From Lamellibrachia satsuma (Eukaryota > Annelida > Polychaeta > Sabellida > Siboglinidae), in NCBI GenBank assembly GCA_033239005.1, contig BSQZ01000038.1:1-64000 (forward strand): DNA of 64,000 nt. Reading direction: 5' to 3'. A program made the translations under genes and the position numbers. The notes under the pieces were generated by a model that had not been told where the DNA came from, searched no databases, and saw only the letters and a list, made by a program, of their open reading frames with translations. Positions within the stretch are counted from its first letter, which is position 1; every line of letters starts with the position of its first letter. Shown one piece after another: positions 46,501 through 57,505 of the stretch.

Positions 46501-49500
46501 TTTTTAACCTTGACATCATTGGAAAATATTTCATTTATTGTAATCGTGTACACCCTTTGTTGGGAAACGCGTTTCTATGGCCTTTCTCAGTGCCTATCCA
46601 TTGGAGCTCTCATTTGAAGAAACAATCTCGTGACCCGGATGTCGTGGGGCGAGTTCAAAATGGCACCTGTCAAGCGAGAGTGAGTGAAAAGATGCGACAC
46701 GTCAACGTCAAAGTTCATAAAAATCAATGCCGTTTCCCTAAATGAGAATAAAAGCAGCATTTCTGCAATTGTCCCTGAACAGTCCGAGTCAGCATTGTTT
46801 GTTACGTTGGTGGAGATCCATAATGTTGATGTACCTGCCGCTATTAACCGATCACGGTTGACTTCGAAACTGAGTCTGATTCGGGCTCCGATACACATAC
46901 ATAATCAGCGTGTAGGCCCTACTAACAGCAGCAGTTTCCCGGTTGCTGAAAGAGAACTCAAACGGCATGCAAACCACAAACAATTAGGCTGTGCTCAGTC
47001 TAATAAATTCATATAATTTTTGGTCTGACAGGCAATACTGAATCTGGATGACTGCTGTTTTATCAAAGAAGTAATGTTTCAATGTATTACTTTCAAATTC
47101 AGTTGTATTACTGAGTGCTATGTCTTCTATTTTTATTAGTTGTATTGCTTTACTTTTAGTGTCAAGCAGTTGATTTTGAGTGTGATTGTTATATTTGTTC
47201 ATATTATCCGTATTTGCATGCATGTACTTAAATTCTTAAGATGCTTTAAACATCACTTCCTTGTTTATATATTTAAAGTAAAGTTTCTAGTTATTTTTTG
47301 TTACGAACCTTCATGTGTTGGCTCTTCTTCTATTATTATTACTGTGCAGGTGATAACGCCAACCTCGCTGCACAGCTAGTAAGGCTCTATTGGGCCAATA
47401 ATGGCTAAACTGGACTCGCCCTGCCATTGAATAAACCTAATTCGGCCAATAATGGCTGTCATTTGACATTTACTCAACTTGCCTTGGCCTATCAGGGCAA
47501 AAACCAAATTGGCCAATAATGGCTGTCATTATATCAACCAGCATTGGCTTGCTAGTAAAAACAAATCAATTGGGTCAATAACTGCCGTCATAGACATGAA
47601 CGGCTTTCATGGAAGCCGTTCGCGAGTTAATGGTTACATTTTAGACTGGCAAAATTTTATTTCTGGCTAAGGGCATGATGTATATCAGCACAGCCCAATT
47701 TTTTTTGCAGAATATGTGTTTAATAACTTAATATGACTAATAATATAATAGGAATTATATATGTAAATCTTTAGAAAAAATAATAGCAATTTCTGTTTCT
47801 CAACTCTAATTTCATATTTGTAAAAGTTAATCTTATTGTTGAAAAGGTTCCCCAGTTTTCTAGAACAGCATTTCCTAGTATATACTACTTTTTTAGGTAA
47901 TTAAGCTTAATACTTTTTATCAGTTTTTCCACACGGTCTTGTCCAAAATTGATATTTCAGTATTAAAATGTGGTACTGCAGGTGAAAACATTGACTGGTA
48001 GCAGTATTTGTTAAAGTTCATTTTATAGCGGTACTGCAGAATGTCATAAAAGCAAAATCTGCTTTCCCCCCGATTTTCTTAGTCAATATTTTAAACTGTA
48101 AAACAGTTTATCGATGTGCACGTTTGTTCCCTCATATCTCCATTAGTTTCGAACGTACATGGCTAAAATGTTGTTGGTCCCCAAATATTCAACAGCTTCC
48201 AATGACATTGTAAAGCAAGGCAAAGACCATTTACCTTGCTGGTTGATGCTACGAGAATCTGTTCCTCTTTCGCTGATGTGATGAGAGGCACCCGACAGAT
48301 GGGCTCGAGTTCATCGTGTTTCTTAAACTGCTTCCCAATCAGTTCAACGAGCGGCTGGATGAGATAATATTTCACTTCTGTAAGAAACTCCAGCAGTTCA
48401 TGTTTTGACTCAGGCAGAGATATGTCGCCGTCACGCAGGTAGTTCAGTATGCTGCCAAAATGCTTGCCGCACCGATCGATCAGGATCCAACCTGAACAAT
48501 AATGATATTATTATTACCACAAATTATTTCCAGCTTACTGAACACTGTCCACAACCGTCCACAAATGTCTACTAATACAAAACACTGTTAACAGTCACAT
48601 AATTTGTATGTTATTTAGCTGGGGTAGATTTTAATGAAAAATGTATAGTAACCGAGACAGATTACCAAGGTAATAAATTCAGTAACCAATCAACAAATCT
48701 GGTAATCCACAAAATAACTAATTTAATGTGGTCCTGGATTACCACATATGCACTTTGAGCCAAGCCTGTTTTAACTCTGAGTGTGGTGAATACCTCTGCA
48801 GTATACACAATTTGGGGTAATTTAAATGGGCTCTAATAAAGCGTCATAATTTTGCTAATGATTATCATAAAAATATAAATGCGGTATCATTTGGTTGCTA
48901 AAAGATTAGTGTTGTCTACCGCATGGCTCTATACCATATATTTTATATGGTACGGTATACATTTTTTATGATGCATCTAATAAACATACTATTGAAAGAC
49001 TATGCTAAGACTTTCCTTGACCTTGTAATAATAGGCTTGGTGCCAAATTACAACTAGTGTTGAACCTTAATAACTACTATCATAATTTAAACTCATTCTT
49101 AATTTATTTCCGCCCTAAACCTGACACGAGAAATGCACAGAAGAAGAGCACATTGCGCGTAGGAAACGCATTCGTGTGGATGTAACAGTGGCACCACTGA
49201 TCGACTTATGTGATTTGTCCTTCTGGACATGCGCACATTGCATGGAAGCAGCACAATAGTGCATGCCATGATGTGTCGAATACGTTGTCTTTTCATTCAA
49301 ATGTGGTGACTTTTACATAGTTTTGGAAGCTCCGGGTATTGTCAATTGAAGATGTAACATACCATACTGAATACCAGTTCAAATTAATAAAAAAATACTG
49401 CTTTCAAAACCATACAAAAATACCAGTACTCTTGAGTGACGAATAAGCGTCCCTATACGCGTATTTATTTGATGAAAAAAGCCACCCTATTTGGCACTAT

Positions 49501-51097
49501 ACTATTATTAAATTTAAACATTTGTGACAGTCTATATTCTCCAATAATCATGGCAAATTATGCAGGATATAATTTTAGGAGAGCAATCGTTCTCACTCCC
49601 TATTGCTAGCGCTAATCAATCACTTAGGGAGCGGTTTACCGCTCGCGCCAGCCTCGATTATCCAAGCTTCGCGCTGTGGCGCCACCATTTGTCGCACGCA
49701 CCTTCTTGACGGACTCACAAAGCCGAGCGAGAGTCGGATAAACGAGACTATGCTCGCGCTAAAATCATTTGCTCCCAACTGGAACTACATGTGGCTCCCG
49801 CTGACGTTTTCATCCTTTTGAACAACAGCCGTGAATTTAGCGAGATCCCTAGCTTCTGAGGATCCTACATTTTTATCCCAAAGTGTTAGACCATTATATT
49901 TCCATGATTAGAATTTAGATGAATCGGTCACAATCCTTCGTTCTCGGGAGCTTGACATGGTATATTATTAGTTAAAACACCATTTTCACAGCGTAAACCA
50001 ACCGTTAAATGGCCACTGTGCACAGCGCCTCAAACTGGTCGTAACCAGCTCTGGCTGAAACTGGCTTACGTATTCAATTCAATAAAACTTTAACGTCCAT
50101 TTAAAAATGGAAAATTCTCCGGTTTTTCGCAGATATCAAATGCGGTTACTATAACTGCGGTGACGCGAATATACATAAAGTTTATGCATATTTAGCAGAA
50201 AAGAAAAAATACCCGACGATACGCATAGTTTTGTAGGGATGCCTTGGCTTCACATCGAGTAAAAATTGCTTCGGCACTAAAAAAAGACAAATATAGTAGT
50301 GACTTTTTCGCACTGTACTACTATTTGTTTTGAACAATTTGTCCCCTATACTGTTATTTGGCACTATACTATTATTAAATTTAACTGATTTGCCATCCTA
50401 TACTGTTATTTGGCCTACACGTTTATTTGGCGCTCATGAGTACACCGGTATACAATCATATGTTACACAGAGCAAAAAAATTGCCATCAAATATAGTGGT
50501 AATCTAAACAGATTTCCATACCGACAGGTCTAGTAATCCGTAGCAAAATCCAAGGTTCTTGGAATAACTGATTACCATTAAAATCGAGCCGTTTAGGGTG
50601 TTACAACTTACAAAATTATTCAGAGCAAGAGGGGGTTATTGGACAGGTGTAGTGTTTAGTATGACAACATAAACACCATCCACAACCATCCACTTTGTGA
50701 CTCATTAGTTACATTAGAGAATTAATAATTATTCGTATCACAATGCTTTTCACATTAAACAGGCATTCCAGCAAGGTACGACTCATGAGTCATGGCAGAC
50801 ACCACGGTCACGGTGAGTGACGTCACTGGCGGTTAGACATCACGGATCTTGGATTCTTGCATTCGTATTCAGAGTTGTGGAATGTCAACAACAGTAGTAC
50901 GAGTAAGTTGTTCTTCGCCCGACAAGCTTACCTTCGGAATCTGTGAGGACCTCCATGCGTCCGCTGAACATTGCTCGCAACATCGTGTCATGTTTTGTGA
51001 GCGTACCTATCGTTGTGTAGAAAAGTGATCCTCCGATATTCAGCTTCACATATTTGGAGGCGTTGCCTTTTATGACGGTACGTTGTTCACCAGACAT
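40418..51097 (-). CDS. TNFAIP1/KCTD10/KCTD13: BTB/KCTD adaptor of the BACURD family, five exons, complete
   Basis: Substrate adaptor for CUL3 ubiquitin ligase; vertebrate members target RhoA among others and also bind PCNA or polymerase delta. Exons in order: 51097-50932, 48491-48235, 45892-45840, 44427-44229, 40588-40418. They total 846 nt (281 residues plus TAA), with GT-AG splices and matching phases. The BTB/POZ (T1-like) domain starts at about residue 14: [20 protein letters not shown], then [14 protein letters not shown] and [20 protein letters not shown]. The C-terminal domain has [58 protein letters not shown] and [18 protein letters not shown]. It is about 30-50 residues shorter than the vertebrate paralogues, all at the C-terminus. 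One gene resembling three vertebrate paralogues fits a pre-duplication chordate. Start: the Met before SGEQ, matching the family MSG start. Confidence 0.93.
40663..41893. repeat. 21-bp minisatellite, about 58 copies (BACURD intron 4)
   Basis: Units of ACTTACATACATGTAATCAC type, lying 75 bp inside the intron from the exon 5 acceptor. On the minus strand each unit has GTATGTAAG or GTGTGTAAG, which look like donors, but the unit does not match either exon of this intron. Confidence 0.95.
42131..42455 (-). mobile_element. Complete tRNA-derived SINE, about 325 bp
   Basis: Minus strand: tRNA-like head GGGGTGCGATGGCATACTGG with A and B boxes (GGTTTCAAATCCC), core CACCCCACGTTGCCACAGTT, body CTCAGCTGTATAAATGAGTA, and 3' tail with GAATGAACAGGTCTGCCAGG, AGCGCTTTGAGCAGTCCTAT and GCGCTATATAAGAACTTACC. 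The best reference copy for the other fragments in the window. Confidence 0.85.
42530..42660 (+). mobile_element. SINE head/core fragment
   Basis: GGGGGTTGAATCCACC resembles a degenerate B box, followed by TTGAAGCTTAGGCAATTTCA as in the copy at 31377. Confidence 0.5.
42947..43040. repeat. Dispersed repeat, copy 1
   Basis: GAGCGATCGCTCTTGCTCCC through AATCTAGGGAGCAGTTTACC, about 75 percent alike to 49570-49660. Partly palindromic at its left end. Confidence 0.65.
43140..44128. other. BACURD intron 4, unique part
   Basis: Nothing recognised. Confidence 0.45.
44129..44212 (+). mobile_element. SINE 3' fragment
   Basis: GAATGAACAGGTCTGCCAGG through TTGCGCTATATAACACAGTT, the 3' tail of the SINE. 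Ends 17 bp from the exon 4 donor. Confidence 0.8.
44229..44427 (-). other. TNFAIP1/KCTD10/KCTD13: BACURD exon 4
   Basis: Codes for [20 protein letters not shown] through [20 protein letters not shown] to KKHTK. Acceptor TTGTAG, donor GTAATT; 199 nt. Confidence 0.94.
44539..44616. repeat. 25-bp tandem repeat, 3 copies
   Basis: Units of AGTATGCGCACAGAGCAACA type, BACURD intron 3. Confidence 0.9.
45150..45839 (-). repeat. About 42-bp minisatellite, about 16 copies, built from the BACURD exon 3 donor
   Basis: Minus strand unit: AACAACAAGTATTCTTACAC, then AAA or GA and GTAAGTAACC. The junction reads the same, from CAACAACAAGTATTCTTACA to GTAAGTGACC, so each unit holds about 23 exon bases and about 19 intron bases. 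Some units are shortened. Confidence 0.93.
45840..45892 (-). other. TNFAIP1/KCTD10/KCTD13: BACURD exon 3 (53 nt)
   Basis: Codes for [17 protein letters not shown] plus two bases. Acceptor ATTTCAG, donor GTAAGT. It is the source of the 42-bp array that follows. Confidence 0.9.
46058..46126. repeat. 21-bp tandem repeat, 3 copies
   Basis: TAAACTAGGAGTAATTACTA repeated perfectly. BACURD intron 2. Confidence 0.92.
46277..47677. mobile_element. hAT-like non-autonomous element (1.4 kb) in BACURD intron 2
   Basis: Left end CAGGCCCTTAGCCAGG; right end, read inward, CATGCCCTTAGCCAGA. Flanking 8 bp are GTGTATAT and ATGTATAT, seven of eight alike, the duplication length of hAT elements. An internal cluster of four degenerate AATTGGCCAATAATGGCTGT units lies at 47380-47600. 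No transposase. Confidence 0.78.
48235..48491 (-). other. TNFAIP1/KCTD10/KCTD13: BACURD exon 2 (rest of BTB)
   Basis: Codes for [20 protein letters not shown] through [13 protein letters not shown] to ILVASTSK. Acceptor TTCAG, donor GTAAAT; 257 nt. Confidence 0.93.
48492..49569. other. BACURD intron 1, left part
   Basis: Nothing recognised. Confidence 0.45.
49570..49660. repeat. Dispersed repeat, copy 2
   Basis: Related to 42947-43040 (CACTTAGGGAGCGGTTTACC). Continues into CTGTGGCGCCACCATTTGTC, which recurs at about 51345. Confidence 0.6.
49861..50931. other. BACURD intron 1, right part
   Basis: A short CTATACTGTTATTTGGC doubling near 50345-50420; otherwise nothing. Confidence 0.45.
50932..51097 (-). 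other. TNFAIP1/KCTD10/KCTD13: BACURD exon 1 (start codon, BTB N-terminus)
   Basis: 55 codons plus one base, ending MEVLTDSE before donor GTAAGC. An in-frame Met 17 codons upstream exists, but MSG is the family start. Confidence 0.92.
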
Positions 51098-52014
51098 AAC
51101 TCGATACAAACAAACCACAAGCACACAAATGTGTTTACGGAGTAACACTAAACCGTCTGACTTTGAATTTCTTGTAATTAAAACAATATATTATACAAAC
51201 TATACATTAACAAACTCCTATATATTTTTCTGACTTCTCTTCGATGGCGCACGAACGTCGACGTCATCGAAGTGTGTGTTTTCCGGATTAATACTTTACC
51301 GCGCCTGACCATACATGACATAGAATCGATTAGCCAAGTTCCGGAGTGTGGCGCCACCGTTTGTCGCACACACCACGGCGTGGAATCAGAGTGTATGGTC
51401 CGCTGTGACGGAGTTTTCATGTGCACCCAGATTCTGGGTGCATACATAATTAGACTAATTAGGCTCTCATCCAGGGATCATCAAATAAGAGAAAAATTGT
51501 ATTAGTTTATACGATGCATTCGAATCAACTTTAAACTTTGATTATATTGACACAATTGTCATGCAGAAAATCATGGTTTTGGCCTGTGCACCTATAAGAG
51601 TTCCTAAGACATAACTATTTGTAACTACACTTAAGAATATCACGCCAGTGGTTTACTAGGAAAACCTTGTAGAACACACAACATCTTAATTTCAGGGCTG
51701 CACCATACTATTAGATATGTCACGAGTGCGGTATTCTGGCAACATTAACTCCCCAAATGAAAATATATTAGTATACACCTATTCCTATTCTTATCAATAT
51801 GATATGGCCATGCTATTTACGTCCAAATTCAACTGATGTAAAATATTGGGCCTTTGTTTACTAAATTAGTCTTTTTTTCTGGCAAAATTGCACGTTTGTT
51901 TGAGACTTTGCATTGGTTCTGTGTATGCCGGCCTCCCTTAATACGTCTCCTTAGCCTAGGTCACCCCGATTTTAATAGAACTGTGCATGCGCTTATCGGT
52001 CGCGCTGGTTAACA
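51098..52014. other. Upstream region of BACURD
   Basis: Holds the presumed promoter and 5' UTR without an obvious TATA box, and a second copy of the GTGGCGCCACC-containing repeat at about 51335-51415. Confidence 0.45.
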
Positions 52015-52212
52015 TGTCAGCCCTCTGTCATTCGGAGAAATGAGTCGATTCTCTTTTAGAAGACATTCTGAATAAACCACTGACGTGATATTCTTGATTT
52101 TAGTTGTACATGGTTAGATTTTATTATCTCGTTTAGATGGATAACTAAAAAAACCGTGACTTTTGTTTCGCTTTAAATCATGCAAAATAATGTTATGGTG
52201 TAGAATCTCGAT

Positions 52213-53319
52213 AATGACGCCGATTGGCTGCTGTCCGTCGCCAAACTCGACCTGGGGCGAATCTTAGACGTTTGGGTGTCGAATCGGGAACTCGCGCTCG
52301 ACGAAACGCGTTCGATAAAACACTAAGTTGTTGGCTAGCGATCCCTTCCGCGAACAGTTCCACAACGTTGCATCGGAAGCGGAATCGACCATCGGTCGGA
52401 CCGCTCCGGCGGCCAGACGAGATGTACCACACTGCGCTGACATTGCTGCAATGTTAATAGACCAACAAAAGCTGAAACTATGGCTACAGACCACATCAGA
52501 TGTGGTCTGTAGCGAGCGTAATACGATTCTGCAATCTATGCGCCGTAAACATCGCGATAACGCCTCAGCGAGATTAAACAACCTGGCCTCAGAAATCGAA
52601 CGTCTCAACGACGGCGCGAAATGTCTCGAGCCGTTCGTGAAATGACGCAGGAAACCTATCGCCAAGCTGACGATCCATGACGACGCCGGACGCATTATCT
52701 GTAACGCTGCCGCGGATCACCGACCCTTTGGCCACCAGTTTAGCAACCCAGCTTTGGAAGATCTGCCAGCATTCATAGGAAGACGTCACGAACCCGATTA
52801 CCGGTGACGAGGTCAAGCGAGCGATCGGCAAACTGAACATTGGTTGAGCCAGCGGTAATGACGGTCTCCCGGCCGAACTTTTGAAGAGCACGACTGGCCT
52901 GCTAGCAAACACTATCGCCGGCATTTTCACCGATGCGCAGGTACGCCAAGAACCGCTTCAGCTAGGAAACAGCGCGCTGATACTGGTACTGAAGCTGGAC
53001 AAACCGTTTGGTACACTGGCGAGTGGACGTCCGATAGTTTTACTCTCGGCACCCCGTAAGACCGTGTCCCTCGTCGTTCTGTCGAGGATCGCGCCGAAAG
53101 TTGAAAACTACGTGTAGCCGTCGCAATCGGAATTCCGACGCGGACATAACACTGCCGATGTAGCATTGGGATACCTTTGGCTATATGTGCGAAAGCGCGG
53201 TGTCAGCGCTTATCCGTCGAGTTCCTCGGCACTGACCCATGTTGCGCCTTCGACACCATTCGTCGCGACAAACTTCTATATATACTGTTGACACTCCTAG
53301 GCGAGTCATTCGATTAGTC
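52213..53319 (+). mobile_element. LINE (family X), endonuclease-RT linker and RT start, decayed
   Basis: ASDPFREQFHNVASEAESTI and ERNTILQSMRRKHRDNASAR resemble the region before the RT of many non-LTR elements. Further on come RPIVLLSAPRKTVSLVVLSR, then QSEFRRGHNTADVALGYLWL and CCAFDTIRRDKLLYILLTLL (RT motifs through A). Many frameshifts. It breaks off in the codons for Leu-Gly-Glu-Ser-Phe. Confidence 0.78.
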
Positions 53320-53764
53320 AATTGTACCATTTTTAAGTTGATGGAGCAAAACCAAATATAGAATATGCCATAATTGTTTAATGTAAAATATTATGCACTG
53401 TGTCGTGATATGTGATATAGTATAATTACTTAACATACCTTATTCATACATTAATATTAATTAAATTTATAAAAAGTTCCTCTGAAATAAGAGATGTCAA
53501 AATAGTCCCTTAATTACAAAACCATTGTGATTTTAGACCCCGAACACGTCGCGTACGTCGCGTTGGACTCACCAAACATGTGGAATTTGTCTCAAGAATG
53601 GTAGAATGACAATGCATTTAGTGCCCCTCTCCCTCGAATGGTATACCGGCAATGCATTTAGTGCCCATCTCCCTCGAATGCCCCCCTGCAGGATATATTT
53701 CTCATGCAGGAATGTGTGATGATGTGTTGACGTTATGTCTACTTTTCGAATGACTCTTGAGAGT

Positions 53765-54440
53765 CTTAAGGAGATCACAAAACTCCACAGTTAGTTGACG
53801 TCATGCACGATGACTAAGGATATCATAAAACTCCACAGTTAGTTGACATCATGCACGATGACTAAGGATATCACACAACTCCACAGTTAGTTGACGTCAT
53901 GCACGATGACTAAGGAGATCACACAACTCCACAGTTAGTTGACGTCATGCACGATGACTAAGGAGGTCACAAAACTCCACAGTTAGTTGACGTCATGCAC
54001 GATGACTAAGGATATCACAAAACTCCACAGTTAGTTGACATCATGCACGATGACTAAGGATATCACACAACTCCACAGTTAGTTGACGTCATGCACGATG
54101 ACTAAGGATATCACACAACTCCACAGTTAGTTGACGTCATGCACCATGACTAAGGATATCACACAACTCCACAGTTAGTTGACGTCATGCACGATGACTA
54201 AGGATGTCACAAAACTCCACAGTTAGTTGACGTCATGCACGATGACTAAGGATATCACACAACTCCACAGTTAGTTGACGTCATGCACGATGACTAAGGA
54301 TATCACACAACTCCACAGTTAGTTGACGTCATGCACGATGACTAAGGATATCACACAACTCCACAGTTAGTTGACGTCATGCACGATGACTAAGGATATC
54401 ACACAACTCCACAGTTAGTTGACGTCATGCACGATGTCTA
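53765..54440. repeat. 48-bp minisatellite, 14 copies
   Basis: Units of ATCACACAACTCCACAGTTA, then GTTGACGTCATGCACGATGA. The TGACGTCA is a perfect palindrome (a CRE-like octamer) repeated in most units. Confidence 0.95.
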
Positions 54441-54980
54441 AGCGCCTACCAAGACATGACAGGAGAGATAATATCGTGCTGGTGCATGGCTTAGAACACG
54501 ATATTGTATGCGTGACGGAGTGGCGGGGCACTCAATAGGGCAACAGAGTGCAAAACGGCCCCCTACTCAAAATGGGCCCCTGCCCATTTAGCGTTTCTGT
54601 ATTACTTTCACTGAAATTGGTGGTGTCACTGCTAAGTAATTCACAAATGATCACTACTGAACGTTGGTCGGGAACGCGAAACTCAAATTCACACTTTTCT
54701 TTAAAAACATAGCACTGTTTTCGAAATGCCATATTTTCATTTGTACGCGCTGAAAATGCTGGAAACGCTGGTATGTATAAGTCAGTTTTGTATGCTATGA
54801 TATATGTATATTAGATTTAAAGTGCATGCACCGGTTTTATTCAAAAAGGCGTAAAACCGTGTCGTGTTGTACTGCCAAAACGGGCCCCTCCGCCTTTGCC
54901 AACAGGAACCCCTTTGGTCGGTGTGCTGTTGATGTAGTGTACACACCAGTAATTGCAATGCAGACTGTTATAACAGAGGT

Positions 54981-55370
54981 CGTCGGCTGAGACAGGTCAC
55001 CCGTTTCAGATACCCTCAGAGAATCTCGAACAATGCCCTCTTCCAAAAGTTCAACCCACTGAGCTTGTCTGCCAACAAAGCTCGTTGGAATCTATTTGTA
55101 CATGTGCTTCGCATGCCACGTGAAGCCCCTGCACAGCTGACCATATTTCACATCCGCTGACGTTGCTGGCTGGCGAGGGCGACCACGAATAACACTCCCA
55201 ACTGCCCTCGACAAAGATCTGTAGGAAGTCGGCAAGCGTCTTCGAAACCAGAGAGATATATTCTGGCTGAGATCGCGTGACCGAAGTCAGTGGAAGATCA
55301 TAAGCCAGAACATCTTGAAAGCGGCACACGCGAAACTGTCCCCACTGTTACAGTATAGCAGTGACGTTAA
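54981..55370 (+). mobile_element. LINE (family X), C-terminal end
   Basis: RRLRQVTRFRYPQRISNNAL, then ANKARWNLFVHVLRMPREAP and AQLTIFHIR at a stop; GSRQASSKPERYILAEIA and further tail-like pieces follow in shifted frames. Matches 63776-64000. Confidence 0.8.
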
Positions 55371-55484
55371 AGTGCGGCGACAAACATGTATGTACAAACA
55401 TCGTGAGAAATATGATTCCGTAGAATTTGTTTCAATAACAAATGTAAACTTTATGACAACTCTCGCTCAAGGGGCCGCCTTGCA

Positions 55485-56832
55485 CGTTGTTCACCGAAGC
55501 CATTGGCTTATCGAGAGTCCACCTGTTTTTCCTTTATCTGTAACAACCCGCCCTCCTGAAATGTGTCAACCTTGTTTTTAAACATATTCACGCTGCTAGT
55601 AGTTACACAATCTGTAGATAATTTGTTCCATTCATTTATTGTCCTCTGTGAGAACGAGTACTTCCTGATATCCAATCTACACTGATCCTTTACTAATGTT
55701 ACCTCATGTCCTCTAGTTCTATTATCTTTGTTTGGTGAGAAAACAATATTTCCATCAATATTTTCATACCCAATCAATATCTTTAAAAACTTCAATTTGA
55801 TCTCCTCTTAACCTCATTGTCTCTAAGGTTGTTAAACCACATTCTTTCAGGCGTTCTTCATAACTAAGGTCTCTCAGTTCTGGAATCATTTTAGTTGCTC
55901 TCCTTTGTATGCGTTCAAGCGTATCTATATCCTTCTTACGATATGGTCTCCATGCTTGTATACAGTATTCTAAATGAGGCCTAACTGTTGCTTTATACAG
56001 AGGTGTATAGCTTTTATTATTGTGTGTTATATTAATTCTAATCAACCCAAGAATTTTTACTACTCTTTGTAGCGCAATACCACACTACTCTGAAACTTTC
56101 ATATCAGTACTTATTATTACTCCTAAGTCATTTTCTTTTACAATACTTAGAACAGTATTTCCCATTTTATAGTTTACATCTAAGTTCACATTTCCTGTAG
56201 CTATGTAAGCATTTAGCTTTCCCCAAATTAAATAACATCTGCCATTTTTCAGACCATTTGACTAACTTGTCTAGATCGTTTTGTAAATAGCGTTTATCAC
56301 CATCATTGTTAACCTTTCTAAGCACTATAGTGTCATCCGCAAATTTCAGTACGTTGCTTGTTATATTATAGTCCAAGTCATTCATACATATTAAGAATAA
56401 TAACGGTCCTAGTACTGATCTTTGTTAAGTTAAACTCACTAGTCTGTCATTTTCTAACTTATTTCTCGAACCCTTTTTAAATAATGGTATGATGTTTACT
56501 TCTTTCCATTCAAAGGGGACCACTCCCTCTTTTAATGACAAGTTGGACACTTTTGCAAGTTGTATACCAATTTGTTCTACTCTTTCCATTAGTAGTTTTG
56601 ATGGAATTCCATCCACTCCAGGGGATTAATTTTCCATCATTGCCTTTATTTTCTTGGCTACCATTTCCGGAGTTACAATTAACTGCTCCAAATAGTCCAG
56701 TTTAGCCTCCTGGAATTTAGCATCAGGAACTGGTAATGAACTAATATCCTCTCGGGTAAAAATATTTCCAGCACTGTCTTCCAGTGGTCCAACCTTATTT
56801 CGTACGTTTTGTTTACTCCTGACATATGCCTA
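55485..56832 (-). mobile_element. CR1-like LINE with an internal deletion through the RT core
   Basis: Minus strand: NKVGPLEDSAGNIFTREDIS, DGIPSKLLMERVEQIG, EGVVPFEWKEVNIIPLFKKG, SRNKLENDRLVSLT, then directly [15 protein letters not shown] and KFADDTIVLRKV, then PHLEYCIQAWRPYRKKDIDT and TTLETMRLRGDQIEVF to the end. About 100 residues including motif A are missing, plus stops. Ends with the family 3' tail GACTCTCGATAAGCCAATGG. Confidence 0.85.
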
Positions 56833-56839
56833 AAACTCA

Positions 56840-57335
56840 GTTGCACACACGCACTCACGAAATTACGACGAATGCAAGTTCTACAAATCTTATCCCGTTG
56901 GTCTGCCGCATATAGACGTGCAATCATATTCCGACGATTGCTAAACCCGTACGACTGACCTCCTAAATACCCTGTAGCATTGTTCCATTACATTGGCGTC
57001 GATTATGATTTGTGTTTCACGGTTATGTAGGCATCTGTCATGTTCTGTTTCTCTGTATGGCATATCCTGTTTTTATCACGTTTGTGTGAGACTAAGCCCC
57101 GATATAGACATTACAAAATGCTGACGACCCAACTCTTTTGTAAGAGATCACGTGTCCAGTACAAATTACGGTCGACTTACCTGAACTCTATAGAAAACAC
57201 ACACAATGGAGGATTGGCGGCCGGCGTATACGTATATCAATCACCGCGGTACCGCTGTGTCATTCTTAAATCGCAGCACAGAGTCGAGTTTTGTTGATAC
57301 AGCGTCTGAATACGGGAAGGACTGAAGACAGCGGT
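56840..57335. other. No feature recognised upstream of the orphan exon
   Basis: Includes GCACTCACG-rich and AT-balanced unique sequence; possible 5' UTR or promoter of the gene starting at 57336. Confidence 0.35.
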
Positions 57336-57399
57336 ATGGTCGGGTTGTTATTCCGACAGTTAGGGCCACTACTGCTGTTATGTATTGGCCTCATTGCGG
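57336..57399 (+). CDS. Candidate first coding exon with signal peptide
   Basis: ATG opens a 21-codon reading MVGLLFRQLGPLLLLCIGLI then Ala, plus one base, ending at a consensus donor (GCGG, then GTAAGT). The sequence has the charge, hydrophobic core and small residues of a cleavable signal peptide. No downstream exon could be identified before 64000, so the protein is unknown and this remains a candidate. Confidence 0.4.
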
Positions 57400-57505
57400 G
57401 TAAGTAGGTCTTAATCAGTCACTTCGCTTGCATAGGCGTCCGAACCGGGCCTTGAGGGCCTGGTGTTCGACTTTCAAAACACAACGGTGGTATTTTGAAC
57501 CTAAA

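Larger units (their letters stand above)
52015..54980 (+). repeat. Duplicated segment, copy A (3.0 kb)
   Basis: More than 90 percent alike to 59424-61980 over its length. Composed of a LINE fragment (about 52213-53319), unique sequence, a 48-bp array and a final part ending GACTGTTATAACAGAGG. Longer than copy B mainly because the array has 14 rather than 5 units. Confidence 0.9.

Noticed and set aside
53765..54440. CRISPR-like array
   Set aside because: Units are head-to-tail without unique spacers; the DNA is clearly eukaryotic.
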